From Bacteroidota bacterium (GTDB taxonomy: Bacteria > Bacteroidota > Ignavibacteria > SZUA-365): a stretch of DNA of 25,188 nt. The position numbers and the translations under genes are program-made. Of the stretch, positions 8,737-14,648 are shown piece after piece. Where the stretch lies: contig JAGTUW010000328.1 in NCBI GenBank assembly GCA_018224345.1, forward strand, positions 1 through 25,188, written 5' to 3'. Each line of letters opens with the position of its first letter. The first letter of the stretch is position 1. Below the pieces are notes generated by a model, which did not search any database, was not told the DNA's origin, and saw nothing but the letters and a program-made list of their open reading frames with translations.

Positions 8737-9357
8737 CTAACTACGTGTGATAATTCTGTTCCCTTGCAGCTCAACCCGCTCTTCGGCGAAAAGTTGCAGC
8801 GCCTCAGGGTAAATCGTATGCTCGACCTCAAGAACGCGGGTGGCGAGCGCCTCAGGAGTATCGTCGTCAAGAACAGGTACACAGCGCTGCATCACGATAG
8901 GTCCTCTGTCATACTCCTCATCGACCAGATGGACGGTAGCACCTGAGACTTTGACGCCGGAAGAGAGCACCGCCTCATGCACATGCCGTCCGTACATTCC
9001 CTTGCCGCCAAAAGATGGAAGCAGGGCGGGGTGAATGTTAGTAATGCGGTGACGATATGCCGTGACGACTTCCGGGGGGATGAGTTTCATGTAGCCCGCA
9101 AGCGCGATAAAATCCGTTCTCGTTTGTTCGAGAAAAGCGAGGATTTCGTATCCCTGTTGTTGTGCTTGCTTGTCCTCAAGCGACAGGCGGGAAATCTGCT
9201 GCGTTTGAGCGAATTCCAACGCCGGAGAAGCGCTGCGGTTGCTCACCACGCCGACAATTTCAGCATGCAGTCGTCGTTGCGACACCGCTGTGTGAATCGC
9301 CTGCAGGTTCGAACCGCGTCCAGAAACAAATACTGTAAGTCGCAACATGTGTTTCAT
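8737..9357 (-). CDS. purN: Phosphoribosylglycinamide formyltransferase (GAR transformylase)
   Basis: Transfers a formyl group from 10-formyl-THF to GAR in step three of purine synthesis. The 206-aa protein has the N-terminal VSGRGSNLQAI phosphate-binding loop. The catalytic residues are N107 and H109 in NIHPALLPSF, followed by the GGKGMYGRHVHEAV motif, and D150 in DEEYDRGPI. All are intact and spaced as in the E. coli enzyme. The start is ambiguous: the ATG at 9357 is only 3 nt from GGAG, and a second ATG at 9348 is 12 nt away. I kept the longer form. As first gene of the minus-strand run it should sit just after the promoter for the purine and rod genes, within 9358-9568. Confidence 0.96.
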   Translation of the reverse strand: MKHMLRLTVFVSGRGSNLQAIHTAVSQRRLHAEIVGVVSNRSASPALEFAQTQQISRLSLEDKQAQQQGYEILAFLEQTRTDFIALAGYMKLIPPEVVTAYRHRITNIHPALLPSFGGKGMYGRHVHEAVLSSGVKVSGATVHLVDEEYDRGPIVMQRCVPVLDDDTPEALATRVLEVEHTIYPEALQLFAEERVELQGNRIITRS

Positions 9358-9486
9358 TCACTCCAAGAAAGAAAATTTACGGAAAATGCTTCTGGTACGC
9401 AATGCACTTGGTTGTCGTTTCACGTACAACTCGCTGTGATCGCGTCGCCGGATGCGCAGACAGGGCTATTCTCACCCGTTCACTCT

Positions 9487-9515
9487 TTGCGACGAGGCTG
9501 CGGGAACCAGATAAA
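9487..9515 (+). promoter_or_regulatory. Putative promoter for the 105-aa gene
   Basis: TTGCGA (9487-9492) and GATAAA (9510-9515) are separated by 17 bp, each matching consensus at four of six positions. Just downstream, ACTGTT (9524-9529) and AACAGT (9540-9545) form a small inverted repeat that could be an operator. This is motif reading only. Confidence 0.22.
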
Positions 9516-9568
9516 CGGAAAAAACTGTTATTTTGTATCAACAGTGTTCGCAGTAAAGGAGACTTCGC

Positions 9569-9886
9569 ATGTACACGTTCGTAGGAGAAGAAAAGGAATT
9601 GTTCGATTATATGCGGACTCGCGGTTTTCCTGTCTATGACCGGAGCAATCTCTTTCTTCGCGATATCGAATCAGCGATAAGGGATTATCTTCGGGAGAGG
9701 GAAGGACGGGATGTCGGCCTGCGTGTTCTTGAACATATGACCACGGACTTTATCGCAGACCTTCAAGCACGTGGGATCATTGTCCCTTTCATCAAGAATA
9801 CCTATATCCTTCACCTGGAAGATTACCGTCTCAAACCGGCCATCAACGACGAGGAATCCGGCAGTGAGGAGGAACCCGGGACATGA
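9569..9886 (+). CDS. Uncharacterised 105-aa protein, acidic C-terminus
   Basis: I do not recognise this family. The protein is soluble, with no signal peptide or membrane segment. It begins MYTFVGEEKELFDYMRTRG and looks alpha-helical through about residue 75, with charged helices around 28-47 and 49-72. A short, more hydrophobic strand-like stretch follows (GIIVPFIKNTYILHLEDY). The last 15 residues are strongly acidic (EESGSEEEPGT) and probably disordered. There are no Cys residues, so direct Fe-S or zinc binding is unlikely. The ATG at 9569 has AAAGGAG about 8 nt upstream, and the good ribosome site supports it as a real gene. It lies 72 bp upstream of an IscA-type Fe-S carrier on the same strand, which suggests a shared transcript but does not establish a shared role. 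Confidence 0.75.
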   Translation: MYTFVGEEKELFDYMRTRGFPVYDRSNLFLRDIESAIRDYLREREGRDVGLRVLEHMTTDFIADLQARGIIVPFIKNTYILHLEDYRLKPAINDEESGSEEEPGT

Positions 9887-9958
9887 CTTGCGCGAAGGTG
9901 AAGAATACGGTACATTACAGCATATATATTCTCATGATATCTAATACGGAGTCTCATC

Positions 9959-10315
9959 ATGTCAGAACATTTGACAGAAGATATTGACCAGATCACAGTA
10001 ACGGATAAAGCAGCGGCGGAAGTCGGAAAAATCAGAAATGAAAACAACATTCCTGAGAATTTTCTTCTGCGTATCGGCGTAAAAGGCGGTGGATGTTCAG
10101 GGCTGACCTACTCACTTGGTTTTGACGGAGAAGTGCGCGACACAGACGAGGTCATCGAAATCAACGGTGTCAAGCTTGTGATCGACGCCAAAAGTTTATT
10201 CTATCTCGACGGTACGGAACTCGATTTTTCTGACGGACTCAGCGGACGCGGCTTTGTATTCAACAATCCCAATGCCGTACGTACTTGTGGCTGCGGCTCG
10301 TCCTTCGGGGCCTGA
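9959..10315 (+). CDS. erpA: A-type Fe-S cluster carrier/insertion protein (HesB/IscA/ErpA family)
   Basis: Receives [Fe-S] clusters from a scaffold and passes them to apo-enzymes in the cytoplasm. The 118-aa protein is family-sized and contains the three invariant cluster cysteines: C46 in GGGCSGLTY, and C110 and C112 in the C-terminal CGCGSSF. The DGTELDFSDGLSGRGFVFNNPNA block is the usual IscA-type core. The ATG at 9959 has GGAG 7 nt upstream. It is not next to iscS/iscU or suf genes here, so the subtype (ErpA, IscA or SufA) is uncertain and the symbol is tentative. A 105-aa unknown gene precedes it, and a hairpin with U-tract about 140 bp downstream probably ends its transcript. Confidence 0.9.
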   Translation: MSEHLTEDIDQITVTDKAAAEVGKIRNENNIPENFLLRIGVKGGGCSGLTYSLGFDGEVRDTDEVIEINGVKLVIDAKSLFYLDGTELDFSDGLSGRGFVFNNPNAVRTCGCGSSFGA

Positions 10316-10388
10316 GCTCTTTTCAGCCACCGCACCCGACTGTCCCCCGCACACACAGGTGCTGCAAAGTGCAGATCCGAATCCTGCT

Positions 10389-10406
10389 GAAACGCCCTTG
10401 CGTTTC
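10389..10406 (+). terminator. Small hairpin after erpA
   Basis: GAAACGC and GCGTTTC form a perfect 7-bp stem with a CCTT loop, followed by TCCTTCT. The U-tract is weak, so this is at best a minor terminator or an RNA 3'-end stabiliser for erpA. Confidence 0.35.
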
Positions 10407-10455
10407 TCCTTCTAATGTCTGTATTCACATACTACCACTATCGAAGAATCGTGAT

Positions 10456-10492
10456 GAGCGCCATCGATTATACGCTGGCGCTCTTTCTTTTT
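10456..10492 (+). terminator. Intrinsic terminator between erpA and sod
   Basis: GAGCGCCA (10456-10463) pairs perfectly with TGGCGCTC (10476-10483) around a 12-nt loop, followed by TTTCTTTTT. This is a standard Rho-independent terminator on the plus strand. It separates erpA transcription from sod, so sod should have its own promoter in 10493-10572. Confidence 0.8.
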
Positions 10493-10505
10493 GTTGGTGA
10501 AGAAC

Positions 10506-10521
10506 TATTCGTTTTCGAATA
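10506..10521. promoter_or_regulatory. Palindrome upstream of sod, possible operator
   Basis: TATTCG and CGAATA flank a TTTT spacer in a perfect two-fold symmetric site about 50 bp before the sod ATG, between the erpA terminator and the ribosome site. A TTTAAT that could serve as a -10 lies about 30 bp downstream. Position and symmetry fit a dimeric regulator site, but no regulator can be named. Confidence 0.35.
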
Positions 10522-10572
10522 CTGTTTTCCAGATACGGTCACAATCTTTAATATACAACGAGGAGGCATCTC

Positions 10573-11202
10573 ATGTCTTATGAATGGAAATTCAATCCAC
10601 GTCCTTACAGTGATACAGAAGCAGCATCACTGCTTTCCCCGGTCATTTCTCCGGAAACCGCGGACTGGCATTACAACAAGCATCACAAGGGATACGTCGC
10701 GGCGCTCAATACGATTGAAAAAGGTCTGGCTGCCACCAATCGTTCCGCAGCAAACGGGAACTACAGTGAGGTCGGCGAATTGAAACGTCGATTTACCTGG
10801 AACCACTCCGGTGCTCTGTTGCATGATGTGTACTGGAGCAACATGGGCGGTGACGGAGACCCTTCGAAAGGTCCAGAAGTGCTCGAAGCGATCAAGAACT
10901 CCTTTGTTTCCTTTGATGCATGGAAGGAAGACTTCAAAGCCACTGCATTTTCTGCAAAACTCAGTGGTTGGGGTCTGCTTGTCTGGGATCAATTTTCTTC
11001 AGGCCGCTTACTCAACGTTCTTGTCGATGAACACCAATACGGCGCCATTTGGGGCGGCATCCCCCTTATCGCATGCGACGTGTTCGAACATGCCTATTAT
11101 CACAAGGACGGTCCCGGGCGCGCAACCTACATCGATAATTTTATCGATACCCTGCATTGGGGAAGGATCAACGAACAGTATCTGAAGTTTTTGCGCAAGT
11201 AA
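10573..11202 (+). CDS. Superoxide dismutase, Fe/Mn family
   Basis: Dismutates superoxide to oxygen and hydrogen peroxide; no signal peptide, so probably cytoplasmic. The 209-aa protein has the N-terminal alpha-hairpin and C-terminal alpha/beta SOD domains. The metal ligands are H33 (in DWHYNKHH), H84 (in LLHDVYW), D169 and H173 (in CDVFEHAYY). The gateway Tyr is Y41 in HHKGYV. At the two second-sphere positions that normally hold the water-binding Gln, this protein has Gly80 and His154 (in VDEHQYG). That is the His-type arrangement seen in some archaeal and actinobacterial Fe or cambialistic enzymes, rather than in E. coli SodA or SodB. Metal use therefore cannot be assigned and no symbol is given. 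The ATG has a strong AGGAGG site. The stop codon lies inside a 19-bp tandem duplication. Confidence 0.95.
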   Translation: MSYEWKFNPRPYSDTEAASLLSPVISPETADWHYNKHHKGYVAALNTIEKGLAATNRSAANGNYSEVGELKRRFTWNHSGALLHDVYWSNMGGDGDPSKGPEVLEAIKNSFVSFDAWKEDFKATAFSAKLSGWGLLVWDQFSSGRLLNVLVDEHQYGAIWGGIPLIACDVFEHAYYHKDGPGRATYIDNFIDTLHWGRINEQYLKFLRK

Positions 11203-11224
11203 TTCGTTTTTGCGCAAGTAATTC
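11187..11224 (+). repeat. Perfect 19-bp tandem duplication at the sod 3' end
   Basis: GTTTTTGCGCAAGTAATTC occurs at 11187-11205 and again immediately at 11206-11224 with no mismatch. The first copy encodes the last residues FLRK and the TAA stop; the second is untranslated. The absence of any mismatch points to a recent slippage-type duplication. Confidence 0.9.
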
Positions 11225-11274
11225 AGTGCGTCTTTCCTGTGTCATGCAGCAACAGGATGAACGGTATTTTTTTG

Positions 11275-11318
11275 AATAATCCCGCTTCCGGTCCCTTTGA
11301 ACTGGAAGCGGGGTTATT
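11275..11318. terminator. Bidirectional terminator between sod and the S41 protease gene
   Basis: An 18-bp stem (11275-11292 with 11301-11318) contains only two G-T wobbles and has an 8-nt loop. The GC-rich core CCCGCTTCC/GGAAGCGGG is flanked by AATAA/TTATT, giving a U-rich 3' side in both directions. It lies between two converging genes, so it probably ends both the sod transcript and the long minus-strand run. Confidence 0.8.
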
Positions 11319-11348
11319 CACATGGTGTCTGCACGTGCTCAGATAACG

Positions 11349-13010
11349 CTATTCGTCGAGCGACTGCATGGCCGAAGCTGTTTGAAGCAGAGCTGCTTCC
11401 CATGAAGCCTTGCTCTCGAGGACTTCCACAGCGCGCCGTACGGCATCATCATTACGTAACATGCGTGCGATGCGCATTTTGTTGTTTTGAAGCTGAAATA
11501 CGAATTCCTCTTCCAGCAACGAACGAATCTGATCCCAATACAAGTCGAACTTGCGCGCTGTGTGGCGGGTAATATCCATTTCAATCTGTCCGATGCGCCT
11601 GAGCATGCTCCGCTCAGCACCTGCACGATCAGCTTCCCTTTTGAGCGTTCTCAATGCCTCACCGAGAGGATAGTCCTCTGTAAATCCGAGTGTATCCACA
11701 TGTGCCTGGAACAGCAGGCGTATCCGCTCATCGATGGATGGGGCAATGTCAGGATGATGCGCGTTGCAATACCAGACAACGAAGTCGAATACGGCATCCT
11801 TTGTTCGAAGATATGCCAGAAAGGGTGGCAGGGAATCCTGTGTTATAAGGATATCCGGGAAAATACCATTCGACTCTCGTACAGACCGGGACAGACGCAG
11901 CGTTTTGAATACAGCGTTTTTTTCGTCCCGGGTTTCCGGCTTGCCATTGTTGGCATAGTTGAGCCGCTGAATACACCGACCGGATGGAATATAGTAGCGT
12001 GAGGTCGTTAACTTCAGAAATGCATTGTAGTTCAGCGGAATAAGCGTCTGAACAAGGCCTTTGCCAAACGTCCGCTCTCCGATAATCACGGCGCGATCCA
12101 GATCCTGCAGTGCTCCGGCGGCGATCTCGGAGGCACTGGCACTGCGCCCGTTGATGAGAACCGCGATCGGTACATCCTCACTGACCGGTTTGATGCGCGC
12201 CGCATACCGACGTGTGTAGGAGGCCTGCCGCCCCTGCATACTGACTATCGGTGTTCCCACGGGGACAAAATAATCAACGAGTGCGACTGCTGATTCAAGG
12301 AGGCCCCCGGGATTGTCACGCAGATCGAGAATGATTCCTTTCGGTTGGCGAAGAGCATATGCACGCTGTAATGCGAGACGGAGGCTGTCAGCTGCGCTTT
12401 TCGTAAAGCGCGTGAGTTTCATATAGAATATTCCTTCCTCGAGTTCCGCCTGATAGGGAAGTGGATCGACGGAAACCGCACGACGGAGAACATACAGCTT
12501 CAGTGAATCGTCACTGCCCGGTCTGCGGACGAGCAGGTGAACATTGCTCCCGGGCATCCCGCGCAGCAGTGGCCGTAAGTCGGTGATGGCCGATTCCCGA
12601 AGATCGGTATCTTCAATGCGTAGAAGGACATCACCGATACGCAGGGAAGTGAGAGGCCGGATATCATCATATACGTAACTGACGATGTGTTGTCCGTTCC
12701 GTTGTTTGACCTTGATGCCAAGTCCATTATAGACGCCATGTGCGAGGACGTCCACCTCACTGTTGGCTCGTTCCTTGATGAATTCACCGTAGGGATCCAG
12801 CTCTGAAAGCATACCCGAGACAGCGGCTTCGAGCAAATCATCAGGTTCCACCTCTTCGACGTACTCACCTATGATCTGCTGATAGATATTCGACAGAAGA
12901 TCGTGTCCGCGTAACATACGCTGCACGCTGTCCCCGACTCCTGCGGTGAGCAGAAAAAAGGCACATACGGATACGATGATGATTGCGATACGTGTTATAT
13001 AATAATACAA
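11349..13010 (-). CDS. S41 family C-terminal processing protease (Ctp/Prc type) with PDZ domain
   Basis: Periplasm-facing serine protease that trims or degrades proteins from their C-termini. The 553-aa protein has an N-terminal membrane anchor or uncleaved signal (about 5-25). An N-terminal helical region with the LDPYGEFI motif follows (about 35-80), then a PDZ domain (about 90-175) and the S41 catalytic core (about 190-345). The core has Ser292 in NGRSASASEIAAGA and Lys317 in GERTFGKGLVQT, 25 residues apart as in other Ctp enzymes. A long, mainly helical C-terminal extension (about 370-553) completes it. The start is TTG at 13010, supported by AAGGAG 9 nt upstream; that site lies inside the last codons of tmk, whose stop is 3 bp away. 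It is the last gene before the bidirectional terminator. Confidence 0.93.
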   Translation of the reverse strand: MYYYITRIAIIIVSVCAFFLLTAGVGDSVQRMLRGHDLLSNIYQQIIGEYVEEVEPDDLLEAAVSGMLSELDPYGEFIKERANSEVDVLAHGVYNGLGIKVKQRNGQHIVSYVYDDIRPLTSLRIGDVLLRIEDTDLRESAITDLRPLLRGMPGSNVHLLVRRPGSDDSLKLYVLRRAVSVDPLPYQAELEEGIFYMKLTRFTKSAADSLRLALQRAYALRQPKGIILDLRDNPGGLLESAVALVDYFVPVGTPIVSMQGRQASYTRRYAARIKPVSEDVPIAVLINGRSASASEIAAGALQDLDRAVIIGERTFGKGLVQTLIPLNYNAFLKLTTSRYYIPSGRCIQRLNYANNGKPETRDEKNAVFKTLRLSRSVRESNGIFPDILITQDSLPPFLAYLRTKDAVFDFVVWYCNAHHPDIAPSIDERIRLLFQAHVDTLGFTEDYPLGEALRTLKREADRAGAERSMLRRIGQIEMDITRHTARKFDLYWDQIRSLLEEEFVFQLQNNKMRIARMLRNDDAVRRAVEVLESKASWEAALLQTASAMQSLDE

Positions 13011-13013
13011 GGT

Positions 13014-13646
13014 TTATATCTCCTTATCATCAAGCGAGGGGAGAATCGCAATGGTGTGTTTCCGGATCTCGTCGAAAATCACCGGGATTTGACGGTCTCC
13101 GTCGATGATGCGAACTCTCGGGGCCGATGTTGCGATCGTGTGGTAGCCTTCACGTACACGCGTAAAAAAAGCGGTATTTGACGCTTCCATGCGATCGACT
13201 TCTCCGGCCCGTTGACTGCGACGAAGAAGACTTTCCTCGACGGATATATCGAGAAAGAACGTAAGATCGGGTACGATGCCATGCGTGGCGACAGTATGGA
13301 TTTCCTGAATCGAGGCAATATCGAGTCCGCGACCGTATCCCTGGTATGCCGTGGTGGAATCGTGGAAGCGGTCCGCAATCACGATTCCGCCGTCGGCGAG
13401 GAAAGGCTCAATACGCTCGACAACAAGCTGGGATCGTGAGGCGGAGAAAAGAAGCAACTCCGTGTGACTGTCTATTTCTCCGTGATTCAGATCAAGCACC
13501 ATGGAGCGGATATGTTCTGAAATTACTGTCCCACCCGGCTCCCGCACGATCAGGACATTATAGCCGCGAGTACGCAGACTCTCGGCGAGCAGCGCGATCT
13601 GTGTTGACTTCCCTGAACAGTCGATCCCTTCGAAACTGATGAACAT
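13014..13646 (-). CDS. tmk: Thymidylate kinase
   Basis: Phosphorylates dTMP to dTDP for DNA synthesis. From the chosen start it is 210 aa, the normal size. It has the P-loop GIDCSGKST at residues 7-15, the REPGGT motif, the DRFHDSTTAYQG dTMP-binding segment (the family's DR(Y/F)xxS), and a lid region rich in Arg (LLRRSQRAGEVDR). An in-frame GTG at 13700 and ATG at 13652 are possible, but AAGG lies 7 nt before the ATG at 13646. That start gives the conserved MFISFEGIDCSGK N-terminus. A 95-bp gap separates it from the Xer gene upstream, so a local promoter for tmk and the S41 protease is possible. The upstream spacer held no clear promoter on inspection. Confidence 0.95.
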   Translation of the reverse strand: MFISFEGIDCSGKSTQIALLAESLRTRGYNVLIVREPGGTVISEHIRSMVLDLNHGEIDSHTELLLFSASRSQLVVERIEPFLADGGIVIADRFHDSTTAYQGYGRGLDIASIQEIHTVATHGIVPDLTFFLDISVEESLLRRSQRAGEVDRMEASNTAFFTRVREGYHTIATSAPRVRIIDGDRQIPVIFDEIRKHTIAILPSLDDKEI

Positions 13647-13741
13647 GGACATGCCTTGCAATGTGGAGTCAGTATGTTTGCACCCTGATTCATATTCCAC
13701 CTTGCCTGAATCGCGATTTCTCCGGCTGTACGATGGGGGAT

Positions 13742-14647
13742 TCAGGCGCGTGGGTGAAAGGTGCGATGTACTTCTTTGAGGTAATCCCGATCGACGTGTG
13801 TATAAATCTGCGTCGTACTGATATCCGCATGGCCGAGCATTTCCTGTACCGATCGAAGATCCGCACCGCCTTCAAGCAGATGGGTTGCAAAGGAATGGCG
13901 GAATGTGTGAGGATGCACATCGAGATTGATCCCCGCCTGTCTTGCGTATTTTTTAGTTATCGTCAATATGCTCATGCGACTCAGCGGACCGCCACGATGA
14001 TTGACGAATACGTATCTGTGCGGGTTGTTTCGTTTCATAAGTTTGGGACGCACAGATTGGAGGTAACGCGCGGACTGTTGTCGCGCAGTGCTGCCGATCG
14101 GTACGATGCGCTCCTTGTTGCCCTTGCCGATAATGCGCACCAACTCTTCTTCAAGCAGCAATTGCTCGATCGACAGAGCGGTCAATTCGCTGACCCGCAT
14201 TCCGGTGGCATACAATGTCTCCAGAATCGCCCTGTCGCGAAGTCCCAATTCCCTGCTGGTATCAGGCTGCTCGAGAATGGCGAGCATCTCGCCCTGGGTC
14301 AGAACGATCGGCAAATGGCGTGTGAGAGTGGGCGTCTCCAACTGTTCGCCCGGATTCGTATCACAGAGCTGTTCTGTATGCATGAAGCGATGGAAATGCC
14401 GTATGGAAGAAATCCCGCGTGACATACTTGACGATGCATACCCCGCAGACTTCAACGTTCGCAGAAAATCCGTGATATCGCGAAGTGAAATATCGGCCGG
14501 ATCTGACATGCGCCGTTCCTGCGACAACCAATCCGTATATCGCAACACATCGAGCATGTATGCGGAGACGGAGTGCTCGGAAAACCCTCGTTCGAGTCGC
14601 AGATAGTTCCGAAATGCAGAGGTTGCCGACTGAAGAGATGAAGCCAT
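13742..14647 (-). CDS. Tyrosine recombinase XerC/XerD
   Basis: Site-specific recombinase that resolves chromosome dimers at dif with a partner Xer and FtsK. The 301-aa protein has an N-terminal SAM-like core-binding domain (about 8-92) and a catalytic domain (about 112-295). The complete active site is visible: R151 (GMRVSELTAL), K175, H247 and R250 (HPHTFRHSFATHLLEGG), H273 (LGHADISTTQ) and nucleophile Y282 (IYTHV). The length and C-terminal spacing are those of housekeeping Xer proteins rather than phage integrases, and no attachment site or other mobile gene is near. Its ATG lies 1 bp after the stop of the 7TM-HD gene. XerC versus XerD cannot be decided without a phylogeny. Confidence 0.93.
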   Translation of the reverse strand: MASSLQSATSAFRNYLRLERGFSEHSVSAYMLDVLRYTDWLSQERRMSDPADISLRDITDFLRTLKSAGYASSSMSRGISSIRHFHRFMHTEQLCDTNPGEQLETPTLTRHLPIVLTQGEMLAILEQPDTSRELGLRDRAILETLYATGMRVSELTALSIEQLLLEEELVRIIGKGNKERIVPIGSTARQQSARYLQSVRPKLMKRNNPHRYVFVNHRGGPLSRMSILTITKKYARQAGINLDVHPHTFRHSFATHLLEGGADLRSVQEMLGHADISTTQIYTHVDRDYLKEVHRTFHPRA

Positions 14648-14648
14648 A

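Noticed and set aside
9358..9568. Purine riboswitch in front of purN
   Set aside because: I looked for the conserved three-way-junction elements and did not see them. Only weak promoter-like motifs and small inverted repeats are present.
13742..14647. Integrase of a mobile element
   Set aside because: Length, active-site spacing and operon setting fit housekeeping XerC/D. No attachment-site repeats or mobile genes are nearby.
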